The notes below the pieces were generated by a model. It was not told the origin of the DNA, searched no databases, and saw only the letters and a program-made list of their open reading frames with translations. A stretch of DNA of 51,948 nt, from assembly GCA_030145625.1 (NCBI GenBank), contig JAQYVF010000029.1:1-51948 (forward strand). The letters run 5' to 3'. The position numbers were made by a program, and so were the translations under genes. Shown piece after piece: positions 1-8,602 of the stretch. Each line of letters starts with the position of its first letter. Positions within the stretch are counted from its first letter, which is position 1. Origin of the DNA: Desulfocapsa sp. Its GTDB lineage: Bacteria > Desulfobacterota > Desulfobulbia > Desulfobulbales > Desulfocapsaceae.

Positions 1-52
1 AATAGGCCCTGTGACTTCGAACATTCACGGGTTCTCCGTCGCAGGGCCTATT
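1..52. repeat. Perfect 11-bp inverted repeat at the window edge
   Basis: AATAGGCCCTG at 1-11 is repeated exactly, inverted, at 42-52 around a 30-nt centre. It may be a stem-loop or terminator of the gene cut by the window start, or the end of a mobile element. The left context is missing, so the role cannot be decided. Confidence 0.4.
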
Positions 53-170
53 CCGCCGAACTCCGTGCTGAAAATAACCTGCCGGGTAGGCTGGAACACA
101 GGAAATCTCCGTTTTCCACTTGACTTTACTTATCATAGATGCCCCCCGAACTCCAAACCTTAGATGTTTC

Positions 171-344
171 CTAATGCTCTTCAAATCTGCTCAGTTCCGG
201 TTCAGGGGGGATTTGTTTACTTTCGAGATTGGGCTTCAGACGAGCGATGTAGTAGAAAGGTATGGCCGGGCAGTATGGTGAGGAGTCAACTACCTTCGTC
301 AATGCATCCATCTGTGGATTGATGCTCTCAACCTGAGAACGACC
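171..344 (-). pseudogene. 3' fragment of an unrecognised minus-strand gene
   Basis: An open stretch of 57 codons on the minus strand ends with TAG at 171-173 and begins just after an in-frame TAG at 345-347. An internal ATG lies at 309-311 without a clear Shine-Dalgarno sequence. The translation is well mixed and protein-like (it contains PYCPAIPFYYIARLKPN) and ends in SRFEEH, but I do not recognise the family. It may be the remnant of a gene lost when the toxin-antitoxin module was acquired, or chance. The remaining 1-440 sequence holds only the flanking inverted repeat and the hip promoter palindrome. Confidence 0.25.
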
Positions 345-346
345 CT

Positions 347-364
347 ATTATTCTTGAGAATAAT
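347..364. promoter_or_regulatory. Palindrome upstream of hipBA, candidate operator
   Basis: ATTATTCTTGAGAATAAT is a palindrome with two 8-bp arms and a 2-bp centre, about 75 bp before hipB. HipB-type antitoxins repress their own operon by binding palindromes in the promoter, so this is a reasonable operator. The E. coli HipB box sequence itself is not present, so this rests on position and symmetry. Confidence 0.35.
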
Positions 365-439
365 TCAAATATGCAATATATTAACATTAGGCTCTAGATA
401 GGTGAATTTCGCTACTAGATATTAATACTAAGGTATAAT

Positions 440-736
440 ATGCTATATTTTGCAATGACAGATAAGGCTATCGCAAAAGAGATTGGGGGGCGCTTAAAAG
501 CTTTGCGATTAAGATCCAACAAAAAGCAGAAAGATATAGCTGAGTCTGCAGGTCTTTCCATCACAGCTATTCAAGGGGCTGAGAAAGGTGAGACAACATT
601 TCTTACGTTTATCAAAGTGTTGAGAGCCTTGGATGCTCTTGACAACCTGGATTCTTTTTTACCTGAAATTGAAATAAGCCCTCTGCAACTTGCAAAACTT
701 GAAGGACGTAAACGTAAGAGAGCTTCCGGGCAATAA
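440..736 (+). CDS. hipB: HipB-like antitoxin, XRE-family DNA-binding protein
   Basis: A 98-residue protein with a helix-turn-helix of the Cro/CI type at about residues 15-65 (KQKDIAESAGLSITAIQ is the HTH core). The C-terminus is short, charged and Lys/Arg-rich. The start at 440 is preferred over ATG 455 because AAGG lies 6 nt upstream. It sits 18 nt before hipA, the usual order for a type II toxin-antitoxin operon in which HipB neutralises HipA and represses the promoter. The assignment rests on the HTH and the neighbour; the antitoxin role is inferred. Confidence 0.8.
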   Translation: MLYFAMTDKAIAKEIGGRLKALRLRSNKKQKDIAESAGLSITAIQGAEKGETTFLTFIKVLRALDALDNLDSFLPEIEISPLQLAKLEGRKRKRASGQ

Positions 737-754
737 CAGTGAAAGGAGAATCCT

Positions 755-2092
755 ATGGATAGCACAGCATATGTAAAATTGTGGGGAGAAACTGTTGGGG
801 CTGTCTCATGGATGAGTGGCAGAGGATATGCTGCATTTGAGTATGAACCCTCTTTCTTAACCCATAACCTGGATATTTCGCCTATTCACCTGGGGCTGAC
901 CAAAGCTCGTTCCGGTCATACTTTCACTTTTCCGGGTATTGATCGTGAAACATTCAAGGGATTGCCCGGGTTGTTGGCCAGTTCTCTTCCTGACTATTTT
1001 GGCAATAGTGTCATAGATGCTTGGTTAGTGCGTGAGGGGCGTGATCCCAGTTCCTTCAACCCTGTTGAACGTCTTTGTTATATTGGAACCAGAGGTATGG
1101 GGGCATTGGAGTATTCACCGGTGAACGCCCCGGCAAACTTGAAGGATTCGGTCAGTGTTGAGGTAGCAAAATTGATGGAGCTAGCCCATGATGTTTTGAC
1201 CGAACGTAAAAAACTTGATGTCGATGTCGGAAGAGGTGGTCGTGAAAAGGCCGCAGCTATGCTTGATATTTTACGTGTTGGTGTGTCAGCTGGTGGCATG
1301 GTGCCAAAAGCGGTTGTTGCTATAAATGGTGCTAACCATGTGCTCTCTGGTCAGGCTGACGTCCCTGAAGGTTACGATCATTGGATTATAAAATTTGATG
1401 GGCTTTCCGAAGATGCTCAAAAGAATCTTGGAAAGCCAGTGGATAACTGTAAAATCGAGTACGCTTACAGTCTGATGGCAAAAGAAGCAGGCATTAATAT
1501 GACGGATTGCCGGCTGCTGGAAGAAAATGGTAGAAGCCACTTTATGACCAAGAGGTTCGACAGAGATCATAATGAAAAAATACACGTTCTTTCACTTGCC
1601 GGCATGGGGCATTTCGGGTGGAACCCTGTCGGTACTGTCGGCTATGAAAGTGCTTTTCAGATCATGCGCCTGTTAAAACTTCCCTATCAGGAGCAGGAAC
1701 AACAGTTTCGTCGAATGGTTTTCAACGCTATCTCCAGAAACGTCGATGACCATGTAAAAAACATCAGCTATACGATGGACAAATCAGGTAAGTGGAGGCT
1801 GTCTCCTGCTTACGATATTACTTTTTCAGTTAATCCATTAGATGCTTTAGGCGAATCTCACAAGATGACCATCAATGGCCGGCAAGATGAGTTCACTTTC
1901 GATGACTTCATAGATGTAGCTCATAATGTGGAGATCAAAAAAGCTGAAGAGATAGTAGATGGAATTCTTGATGTGGTGAGCAGATGGCCGGAGTTTGCAA
2001 AGGAAGCCAACGTCTCACCAGAAGCTATAAGGTATGTGAGCACCTTGCACTTGGATGAGCAGAGTCTTGCAGGAGGACTATCCATGAGCTAG
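755..2092 (+). CDS. hipA: HipA-family serine/threonine kinase toxin
   Basis: 445 residues, the normal length for a full HipA. Visible signatures: a glycine-rich P-loop-like segment around residues 176-185 (GVSAGGMVPK), the catalytic-loop motif NVDDHVKN at 329-336 with its conserved Asp and Asn, and the metal-binding LSPAYD at 349-354. HipA kinases phosphorylate a translation component (glutamyl-tRNA synthetase in E. coli), causing growth arrest and persistence. AAAGGAG lies 6 nt before the ATG. All catalytic motifs look intact, so the kinase is probably active. The region to 2285 shows no further gene. Confidence 0.9.
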   Translation: MDSTAYVKLWGETVGAVSWMSGRGYAAFEYEPSFLTHNLDISPIHLGLTKARSGHTFTFPGIDRETFKGLPGLLASSLPDYFGNSVIDAWLVREGRDPSSFNPVERLCYIGTRGMGALEYSPVNAPANLKDSVSVEVAKLMELAHDVLTERKKLDVDVGRGGREKAAAMLDILRVGVSAGGMVPKAVVAINGANHVLSGQADVPEGYDHWIIKFDGLSEDAQKNLGKPVDNCKIEYAYSLMAKEAGINMTDCRLLEENGRSHFMTKRFDRDHNEKIHVLSLAGMGHFGWNPVGTVGYESAFQIMRLLKLPYQEQEQQFRRMVFNAISRNVDDHVKNISYTMDKSGKWRLSPAYDITFSVNPLDALGESHKMTINGRQDEFTFDDFIDVAHNVEIKKAEEIVDGILDVVSRWPEFAKEANVSPEAIRYVSTLHLDEQSLAGGLSMS

Positions 2093-2284
2093 GCCATTTT
2101 AGCAAATGGAGTGAAATAGTAGCGGTGAACAAAGACAGAACAAAAGACTCGAAACACATTAGTAACAACACGAACAGATACAATTAACAGTACTCCTCTT
2201 AACATATTGACATTAATGCTATATGAACACATTAGTAACTTTTGAATCTCCCTTATAACTCAGAAAAATCCGACATCACCTCTC

Positions 2285-2596
2285 CTAACTCTTTTTCTTT
2301 CCCCACAGGGGATCCTGTCCGAACCGATCCATCCACCAATCCTCCGGCTCAAGCATATCACTATCTGTGGGTACCAGCGGTATCCTGAACTGATCATAAT
2401 GGCGCAGAAGTACATCATAGGCCCTGGTCAGCTTGCGCATCATATTTCCTTTTTCCTTGTCGCTTCCCACAAGATCCGGATGATACTGCTTGCATTTGTT
2501 ACGATAACTGCGCTTGATTTCCCCCAGAGTGGCTCTGTCTCCAAGACCAAAAAGTTCCTTGGCCTCAAAAATGGCCTGCCATTCCGACTTGGTCAT
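2285..2596 (-). CDS. Small J-domain protein (DnaJ-like co-chaperone)
   Basis: A 103-residue protein that is essentially one J domain: helix II (GEIKRSYRNKCKQ), the invariant HPD tripeptide in YHPDL at about residue 39, and helix III (NMMRKLTRAYDVLL). There is no Gly/Phe region, zinc finger or client-binding domain, so it is a minimal type III J protein that would stimulate an Hsp70 ATPase. A Trp-rich tail (EDWWMDRFGQDPLW) follows. Its ATG overlaps the plsY stop by 4 nt (ATGA), so the two are translationally coupled. The partner Hsp70 and client are unknown. Confidence 0.85.
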   Translation of the reverse strand: MTKSEWQAIFEAKELFGLGDRATLGEIKRSYRNKCKQYHPDLVGSDKEKGNMMRKLTRAYDVLLRHYDQFRIPLVPTDSDMLEPEDWWMDRFGQDPLWGKKKS

Positions 2597-3204
2597 GGTG
2601 AGCTCTTAGTTTTCCAACTCGTTTCCTCTCCCCTGACAAGCCTGCCGATATTGGAACTGTGCTTGATCCAGATCAGCACAGCAATCACAAAAGCAGGAAG
2701 GAGTATAGAGGTGTTACCACCAAGGAACCAGATACAAAAAGGAATCAGACCTGCTGCGGCAAGCGATCCTGCCGAGACAAAACCAGTGACAGCCACCACT
2801 GCCAGGAAGACAAACAGACCAATGAGGATAGACCAAGGTGAAAAACAGAGAAAAACTCCCAGGGCAGTGGCCACCCCCTTACCTCCTCTAAAACCAAGAT
2901 AAAGAGGGAACATATGACCTATCACTGCAGCCAGCCCGCATAGACCAATAAAGAATTCCCGGTTCTCTCCCTGGGGCAGAAGGATGGAAGCGAGAAAAAC
3001 AGGTAAAAATCCCTTGGCCACATCGCAGAGCAGGGTCAGGATGCCAAGTTTTTTCCCCAACACGCGATTTACATTAGTGGCCCCGATATTCCCGCTCCCC
3101 TCCCGGCGCACGTCCTTCCCGACTGCCCGGCTAAAGAGCAGGCCAAAAGGAATGGCCCCGATCAGATAGCTCAAAAAAAATACTGCTAAAAACGTTATTG
3201 CCAT
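2593..3204 (-). CDS. plsY: Glycerol-3-phosphate acyltransferase PlsY
   Basis: 203 residues, typical for PlsY. This integral membrane enzyme transfers the acyl group from acyl-phosphate to glycerol-3-phosphate, the first step of phospholipid synthesis. Conserved motifs are visible: SYLIGAIPFGLLFSR near the N-terminus, GSGNIGATNVNR at about 37-48, and GFRGGKGVATALG at about 105-117. Several hydrophobic helices follow the family pattern. The overlapping downstream J-domain gene forms a two-gene operon. GGGAGCAGG lies upstream of the ATG. Confidence 0.95.
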   Translation of the reverse strand: MAITFLAVFFLSYLIGAIPFGLLFSRAVGKDVRREGSGNIGATNVNRVLGKKLGILTLLCDVAKGFLPVFLASILLPQGENREFFIGLCGLAAVIGHMFPLYLGFRGGKGVATALGVFLCFSPWSILIGLFVFLAVVAVTGFVSAGSLAAAGLIPFCIWFLGGNTSILLPAFVIAVLIWIKHSSNIGRLVRGEETSWKTKSSP

Positions 3205-3378
3205 GCCTGCCTGCTCCCAAAGGACTTTTTTTTATACCCCCAATAAAGAAGGTAAAATGTTTTAACAGTAAAGAATAACTCTCAAAATTATACTGTTTTT
3301 AAATTTGTTGTTACAACAGATAAGAACAATAGGTATAAGACCATAAACTCTCTGCAGCGTATTGATAGGGGGTACATA

Positions 3379-3573
3379 TTGACTGAGACAACATTACTGC
3401 ATATTATTTGGAAAAACAACGAAGCAGAAGGAGAGTTTCACGCAGTTATCCTGAAATTCAACTTTAATGGCGGAAAGGATGTGCCTGTGGTACATTTCTC
3501 CAAATTTTTCATCAGCCATTCCCATTTACCCATAGACCCAATTATTATCCATGAGCCTGCGTACCATTCATAA
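3379..3573 (+). CDS. Possible small ORF overlapping the start of def
   Basis: A 64-codon frame beginning with TTG and preceded by AGGGGG at a 6-nt spacing, a strong ribosome-binding site. It ends 23 nt inside def, whose own ATG has no recognisable Shine-Dalgarno sequence. It could be a translated leader coupling ribosomes into def, or chance. The protein matches nothing I know. The rest of 3205-3550 is AT-rich and presumably holds the def promoter. Confidence 0.2.
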   Translation: MTETTLLHIIWKNNEAEGEFHAVILKFNFNGGKDVPVVHFSKFFISHSHLPIDPIIIHEPAYHS

Positions 3574-4063
3574 ATTTCCAGACCCGATCCTTCGTCTGAA
3601 GGCAAAAAAGATCACCGAATTTGACGACTCCCTACAGAGCCTGGTCTCCGACATGGTCGAAACCATGTACGATGCCCCGGGCGTCGGCCTGGCAGCCCCT
3701 CAGATTGGGGAATCCATACAACTGATAGTGGTTAATATCTCCACAGAAGAAGACGAACAAAAATCCATGGCCATGATCAACCCGGAGATCACCTTCCACG
3801 AAGGCACTCAGGTCGATGAAGAGGGATGTCTCTCTGTACTCGATCTCACTGCTTCGGTGAAAAGAAGCCAAAAAATCACAGTTACCTTTCTGGACCTCTC
3901 CGGTCAGGAGCATGAACTGACCACCGAAGACCGTTTTGCCGTGGTACTCCAGCATGAGATCGATCACCTCAACGGCATCCTCTTTATTGACCACCTCAGC
4001 TCCCTGAAACGTGCACTGTATAAGAAAAAAATCAAAAAGATGTTGACCTCCAAAACGAGGTAG
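3551..4063 (+). CDS. def: Peptide deformylase
   Basis: 170 residues. Removes the formyl group from the N-terminal formyl-methionine of nascent proteins. The three active-site motifs are intact: GVGLAAPQ at 44-51, EGCLS at 91-95 (Cys93 metal ligand) and HEIDH at 135-139 (two His ligands and the catalytic Glu). It is followed 4 nt later by fmt, the enzyme that adds the formyl group, the classic pairing. No clear ribosome-binding site precedes the ATG. Confidence 0.97.
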   Translation: MSLRTIHKFPDPILRLKAKKITEFDDSLQSLVSDMVETMYDAPGVGLAAPQIGESIQLIVVNISTEEDEQKSMAMINPEITFHEGTQVDEEGCLSVLDLTASVKRSQKITVTFLDLSGQEHELTTEDRFAVVLQHEIDHLNGILFIDHLSSLKRALYKKKIKKMLTSKTR

Positions 4064-4067
4064 CTCA

Positions 4068-5048
4068 ATGACAAAAAAATTATTTCGTATCATTTTCATG
4101 GGTACCCCGGATTTTTCCGTCCCTGCCCTCCAAGCCATGATAGACGGACCAGATCAGGTGGTGGCCGTGGTCACCCAGCCAGACCGGCCCAAGGGTCGCG
4201 GGAAGAAGCTGACTCAACCACCGGTGAAAGTCCTGGCTGAATCTGCAGAGATTCCTGTACTCCAGCCCACGAAAATACGAACTGTGGAGTTTGCAAACGA
4301 ACTCCGTTCCTACCAGCCCGATCTCATTGTAGTCGCGGCCTATGGCCGAATCCTGCCGCCAAGCATCCTGGATCTTCCGCCTTTGGGCTGTATCAACATC
4401 CATGGATCACTCCTCCCTCGCCACCGTGGAGCAGCGCCCATCCAGTGGGCCATTCTCAGCGGTGACAAGGAGGCCGGGGTTACTATCATGCAGATGGACG
4501 TAGGTATGGACACCGGAGCCATGCTCCTGCCTGCCTCTATCCCAGTGGCAAATGAGGAGACTGCCGGAAGCCTTTTTGCCAAGCTCTCACAACTGGGCGG
4601 CACTACTCTCATGCAGGCCCTTGACCTTCTCCACGAAGACAAGCTGCCCCCCATTGAACAGGACCATAGCCTTGCCACTGAGGCCCCACCCCTGAAAAAA
4701 GAAGATGGTTGTATTAACTGGAACAGACCTGCAGAGGAGATCCATTGCCAGATCCGGGGGTTGGATCCATGGCCCACAGCCTACACGTTCCTGGACGGAA
4801 AACGATTTCGCCTCTTTTCCTCTGAGTTGCAGGGAAGCACACCCCAGAAACCTGGGACTGTGGTTCGAGTTGACCGAGGTGGGCTCCTCCTGGCCACGGG
4901 CAACGGAGGACTTCTAATAAAGGAAATTCAACCGGCAGGAAAAAAACGTATGAGCATTGAGGCCTATCTCTGTGGCCACCCCCTTCAACCCGGACAATGC
5001 TTCGCCTGTGAGTTGCAGCCACTACCAGTTGCCGAAAAGAGTGATTAA
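4068..5048 (+). CDS. fmt: Methionyl-tRNA formyltransferase
   Basis: 326 residues. Transfers formyl from 10-formyl-tetrahydrofolate to initiator Met-tRNA. The N-terminal Rossmann-like domain begins with IIFMGTPDFSVPAL; catalytic residues fall in INIHGSLLPRHRG (Asn110, His112) and DVGMDTG (Asp148). The C-terminal OB-like domain starts after about residue 210. Its 3' end overlaps the proposed larC start by 8 nt, so def, fmt, larC and pgpA are likely co-transcribed. Confidence 0.96.
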   Translation: MTKKLFRIIFMGTPDFSVPALQAMIDGPDQVVAVVTQPDRPKGRGKKLTQPPVKVLAESAEIPVLQPTKIRTVEFANELRSYQPDLIVVAAYGRILPPSILDLPPLGCINIHGSLLPRHRGAAPIQWAILSGDKEAGVTIMQMDVGMDTGAMLLPASIPVANEETAGSLFAKLSQLGGTTLMQALDLLHEDKLPPIEQDHSLATEAPPLKKEDGCINWNRPAEEIHCQIRGLDPWPTAYTFLDGKRFRLFSSELQGSTPQKPGTVVRVDRGGLLLATGNGGLLIKEIQPAGKKRMSIEAYLCGHPLQPGQCFACELQPLPVAEKSD

Positions 5049-6225
5049 CAACAAGACCATAGCCTACCTGGACTGTTTCTCAGGGGTCAGCGGCGATATG
5101 TTCCTGGGCGCCCTTCTCCATGCAGGCCTGGATCAGAAAGTTCTTTTGAAAGAGCTTCATCGACTCGATGGAGTGGATTTTCAGCTCACCGTCAGCAATG
5201 AACTCCGCTGCGGCATCAGCTGTCAGCACGTCACCATCAGCTCCCCCTCCAAGCAGCAATTTCGTCACCTGGGAGACATCCTTTCACTTCTTGACAAGAG
5301 CAGACTCGCCCCAGAAATCATCCACAGGGCCGGGCAGATCTTTACCCGTCTGGCTGAAGCAGAGGCCAAGGTTCATAACGTGGCTCTGGAAAAGATCCAC
5401 TTCCATGAAGTGGGAGCCGTAGACACCATAGTCGACATTGTGGGCACCCTCATCGGCTTGCATCACTTGGGTATCGGTAAACTCGTCTGCTCTCCCCTGC
5501 CCATGGGCAGCGGCTTTGTACGCTGTGCGCATGGAAAACTCCCTCTGCCTGCACCTGCGGTATGCGAATTACTTACAGGGGTGCCGGTATACGGTGTGAA
5601 ACAGGAACTGGAACTGGTCACTCCCACAGGCGCCGCCCTGGTCACTGGCCTGGCTGACGATTTCGGTCCCATGCCCTCCATGACCGTGCAAAGTTGTGGC
5701 TACGGAGCCGGCAGCCACACTCTGGCCGGAGACCAGCCCAACCTTCTCCGCCTCCTTATCGGCCAGACAAAGCCTGGAAAAGAGAGCCAACAGGTGGAGA
5801 TCATCGAGACTCACCTGGACGACTGGAACAGCGAAGGCTTTCCCTACCTCTGCGACCTCCTCTTCGGTCAAGGAGCCCTGGATGTCTCTCTCTCCCCCCT
5901 GATCATGAAGAAGGGGCGGCCAGGTCAACTGCTGCGGGTCATTGCCGATCCTGCCCACACCCTGGAACTGAAGCAGACCATCCTCTCCGAGACCACTGCC
6001 ATTGGCCTGCGTTTTCGCCGGGAAGAGAGAATGACCCTGGAACGGGAAACTGTCATGGTCTCCACCCCCTGGGGAAAAATTGCGGCAAAAAAGGTGCAAA
6101 CGCCAAAAGGCACAGTTATCTATCCGGAATACGAAGCCTGTAGACAAGTCGCGGAAAAAAACAACATACCACTCTCCCGGATATACCAGACTGTCTCCAG
6201 CGCAGCAGAGAACAAGGAAAAATAA
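5041..6225 (+). CDS. larC: Nickel-pincer cofactor biosynthesis protein LarC
   Basis: 394 residues from GTG 5041. An upstream in-frame ATG at 4957 would add 28 residues buried in fmt, and the family normally begins at about YLDCFSGVSGDMFLG, so GTG is preferred. LarC is the CTP-dependent nickel-insertion enzyme that completes the nickel-pincer nucleotide cofactor of lactate racemase LarA. Motifs: DCFSGVSGDMFLGALL, HFHEVGAVDTIVDIVG and GSGFVRCAHGKLPLPAPAV. It is one continuous frame, unlike the frameshifted larC1/larC2 of Lactobacillus. LarA is not in the window, but a lactate oxidation block lies about 17 kb downstream, which fits a role in using both lactate enantiomers. Confidence 0.88.
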   Translation: MINNKTIAYLDCFSGVSGDMFLGALLHAGLDQKVLLKELHRLDGVDFQLTVSNELRCGISCQHVTISSPSKQQFRHLGDILSLLDKSRLAPEIIHRAGQIFTRLAEAEAKVHNVALEKIHFHEVGAVDTIVDIVGTLIGLHHLGIGKLVCSPLPMGSGFVRCAHGKLPLPAPAVCELLTGVPVYGVKQELELVTPTGAALVTGLADDFGPMPSMTVQSCGYGAGSHTLAGDQPNLLRLLIGQTKPGKESQQVEIIETHLDDWNSEGFPYLCDLLFGQGALDVSLSPLIMKKGRPGQLLRVIADPAHTLELKQTILSETTAIGLRFRREERMTLERETVMVSTPWGKIAAKKVQTPKGTVIYPEYEACRQVAEKNNIPLSRIYQTVSSAAENKEK

Positions 6226-6689
6226 TGGACCGTCTCATCATCTTTCTGGCCACAGGTTTTTACAGCGGCAAAATCCCGAAATGCCCAGGAACCTGGGGCT
6301 CGCTTGCGGCCCTTGTCCCCTGGTACTTCCTCCGTAACCTGCCACTGCCTTCTTACCTTGCCATGATGGCTCTGGTCTTTGTGGCAGGTTTTTTCCTGGC
6401 CGGATCTGCTGAAAAAATCCTTAATCATGCCGACGCCGGACCCATTGTCATCGACGAATTCCTCGGCATGTTCATCACTCTGACCGCTGCTCCCAATCAC
6501 CCGGCAGCCTGGTTCCTGGGGTTTCTCCTCTTCCGCCTCTTTGATATCCTCAAGCCCTTTCCGGTCTCCTGGTTTGACCAACGCATCCACGGCGGCATCG
6601 GAATTATGATGGACGATGTCATTGCCGGACTCTACGCCCTCATCAGCCTCCAGATCCTCTGGGCACTTGGTTCACGCTTTGCGGGATAA
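6225..6689 (+). CDS. pgpA: Phosphatidylglycerophosphatase A
   Basis: 154 residues. Dephosphorylates phosphatidylglycerophosphate to phosphatidylglycerol in the inner membrane. Family motifs: ATGFYSGKIPKCPGTWGS near the N-terminus, IVIDEFLGMF at about 75-84 with the acidic active-site residues, and RLFDILKPFPV plus DDVIAG in the second half. The start overlaps the larC stop by 1 nt (TAATG). Together with plsY it makes this a small phospholipid neighbourhood. Confidence 0.93.
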   Translation: MDRLIIFLATGFYSGKIPKCPGTWGSLAALVPWYFLRNLPLPSYLAMMALVFVAGFFLAGSAEKILNHADAGPIVIDEFLGMFITLTAAPNHPAAWFLGFLLFRLFDILKPFPVSWFDQRIHGGIGIMMDDVIAGLYALISLQILWALGSRFAG

Positions 6690-6700
6690 GAGAGCAAGAC

Positions 6701-6739
6701 CTTCCCTTGCTGAGGATCATAAAGCATTAGCAAGGGAAG
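6701..6739 (+). terminator. Stem-loop after pgpA, possible terminator
   Basis: CTTCCCTTGCT at 6701-6711 pairs perfectly with AGCAAGGGAAG at 6729-6739 across a 17-nt loop, 12 nt after the pgpA stop. There is no T-run, so it is a weak intrinsic terminator or an mRNA-end-protecting hairpin. The rest of 6740-7050 shows no gene. Confidence 0.4.
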
Positions 6740-7059
6740 AGATTGGCCGGAAAACCAAGTACACAGCTCGCACAGATAAACAAACTGCACCAAACCCTGT
6801 TCGCGAATAAATTCGCACCTACTGTTAAAGCACAACTTCTTTCCCTCTTCGCTCTCTTTCCACACCTAAACTAAGTTAGGATTCAGACAGACACCAAGCC
6901 CATAATTTTCCCTGAATGTCAAACTACCGCTCCCCCCGACACAGCCAGAGCGAGGGACTAACTCAAAATATTTCAGCATCCTTTTTCAGCCAGGGCACTG
7001 AGCTAATGTCTAAATATCATTTCATTTCACCTTCCTTATCAACAACTCTGATTTGCTAT

Positions 7060-7080
7060 TGTATCATTGTTTCAGATACA
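7060..7080 (+). promoter_or_regulatory. Inverted repeat before the sigma/sensor gene
   Basis: TGTATC and GATACA form a perfect 6-bp inverted repeat separated by 9 bp, ending 14 bp before the ATG of the sigma-factor fusion. The position suits an operator or a stem occluding the ribosome-binding site. This is inference from symmetry only. Confidence 0.25.
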
Positions 7081-7094
7081 CTTGCAGGTAGCTT

Positions 7095-8516
7095 ATGGGT
7101 TCACGTAATGATGAAAAATGCTCAAGATCCTATCTTGATTCGCTGTATAAAAAACTGCTCAAGCGTACCCTGACCGGTGACAGGAACTCCTTCGGAGAAG
7201 CGGCAGAGTTGATAAGCCCTCAACTCCTGCGACGAGCCGTGTCAATTCTTAACTGCACCGCTTCGGCCCAGGATGCCGTGCAGGAATCACTCCTGATCGC
7301 TTACCGTCAACTTTCAACACTTCGTGATCTCAGCAAATTTCCTCCTTGGATGAATTCTATTGTTGAGTCACAATGTTTTCGTATCATCAGACTGCGTAAA
7401 AAAGAGATCCACCTGTCGGCTTTCTTCGAAGACAAGCTCCTTGCTCCCAAAAGACAAAATCCGGAAAATGCTTATGAGCACCTCTGTTTTAACGCCGCTT
7501 TTGATCAAGCCCTGACAAAACTCTCCCCTGCTCAGCAGCTGACTTGTAACCTGTACTATCGAGAAGGATATTCAATTGCTGAAACGGCAGATCGCCTGGG
7601 GCTTCTTACCGGTACGGTAAAAAAACGACTCCATGATGCCAAACCGATATTGGCAAGAGTCTTTAGCGAAGTGAGGGGAAAAAAGGTTATGAAGGTCGGT
7701 TTCCTGCCAATCTCCGACCATCTCCTGGGCATGATGGCCCAACGGCTCCACACGAGCAGTAAGTCACATGTCCAGATGCAACGTTTCCTCTCCTGGCAGG
7801 CCTTGAGCGAGTCTTTACAGTACGGCCATATAGATGCTGCCTTTATCATGGCTCCCCTGGCGATTCGCCTGCTTCTCTCCGGCACCCCGCTTTTTTACAT
7901 TCTAGACGCACATCACGACGGCAGCTCCCTGGCAACATCCAGCAAAAGCCTTCAAGGGAAAAAAATTGGTATCCCGGATCATTTCTCCACTCACAAGGCC
8001 TTGCTGCATCCATTGGCAAAACAATTTCATCTGGTACCGGGAGATATTGACACCATCAATATCAACCCTTCCTATGTCATTCGTTCCATGCAGAACCGTT
8101 TGATCGACGGCTTCTTTTGTGCTGAGCCATGGGGGACAAAATGCGAAAGCGAAGGAAGCGCAAAAATCATTATCCGCTCAAACAATATCTCACCCGGTCA
8201 TCCCTGTTGTATCCTCGCCGTTCGTCAAGAATTTGCAGTTGAACACGGCGCACTTGTCAAGACCTACGTGCAGACCCTTATCAAAGCGCGAGATCGACTT
8301 ATCACAGACCCGCAATTTGGTGCTGAAGCTCAGGCCCACTACACCGGCATTGACCAACAACTGGCTCTCAAGGTCATTGAAGAGGGTCATGTCACCTTTG
8401 ACGACCTCAATCCTGACAGCAACCGCCTGCTCGACTTTATGACGCTGACCATGAACAGCGGTGTCTTCCCCTCTGATTGCGATCTGCAAAAATTTGTCTG
8501 TTCAGATTACTGCTGA
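7095..8516 (+). CDS. ECF-like sigma factor fused to an ABC-type solute-binding domain
   Basis: 473 residues in one uninterrupted frame. Residues about 30-105 look like sigma-70 region 2 (QDAVQESLLIAYRQLSTLRD) and about 135-190 like region 4, with an HTH in YSIAETADRLGLLTGTVKKR. From about residue 198 to the end the protein resembles the periplasmic-binding fold of the NMT1/SsuA/NrtA family (MKVGFLPISDHL, GKKIGIPDHFSTHKALL, CAEPWGTKCESEG). No signal peptide or membrane segment is present, so the sensor domain would be cytoplasmic. Inference: a one-component ligand-responsive sigma factor. The downstream molybdopterin oxidoreductase is the natural candidate target. The ligand is unknown; the related binding proteins bind nitrate, sulfonates, bicarbonate or thiamine precursors. 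Confidence 0.75.
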   Translation: MGSRNDEKCSRSYLDSLYKKLLKRTLTGDRNSFGEAAELISPQLLRRAVSILNCTASAQDAVQESLLIAYRQLSTLRDLSKFPPWMNSIVESQCFRIIRLRKKEIHLSAFFEDKLLAPKRQNPENAYEHLCFNAAFDQALTKLSPAQQLTCNLYYREGYSIAETADRLGLLTGTVKKRLHDAKPILARVFSEVRGKKVMKVGFLPISDHLLGMMAQRLHTSSKSHVQMQRFLSWQALSESLQYGHIDAAFIMAPLAIRLLLSGTPLFYILDAHHDGSSLATSSKSLQGKKIGIPDHFSTHKALLHPLAKQFHLVPGDIDTININPSYVIRSMQNRLIDGFFCAEPWGTKCESEGSAKIIIRSNNISPGHPCCILAVRQEFAVEHGALVKTYVQTLIKARDRLITDPQFGAEAQAHYTGIDQQLALKVIEEGHVTFDDLNPDSNRLLDFMTLTMNSGVFPSDCDLQKFVCSDYC

Positions 8517-8602
8517 CCTTTTTTCACGTCCCCCCCACATTTCTCTTTCAAATCAAAACCTTTCCCCCCGTCAAAACAAGGCAGCAAAGCCACGCTCCAG
8601 TC

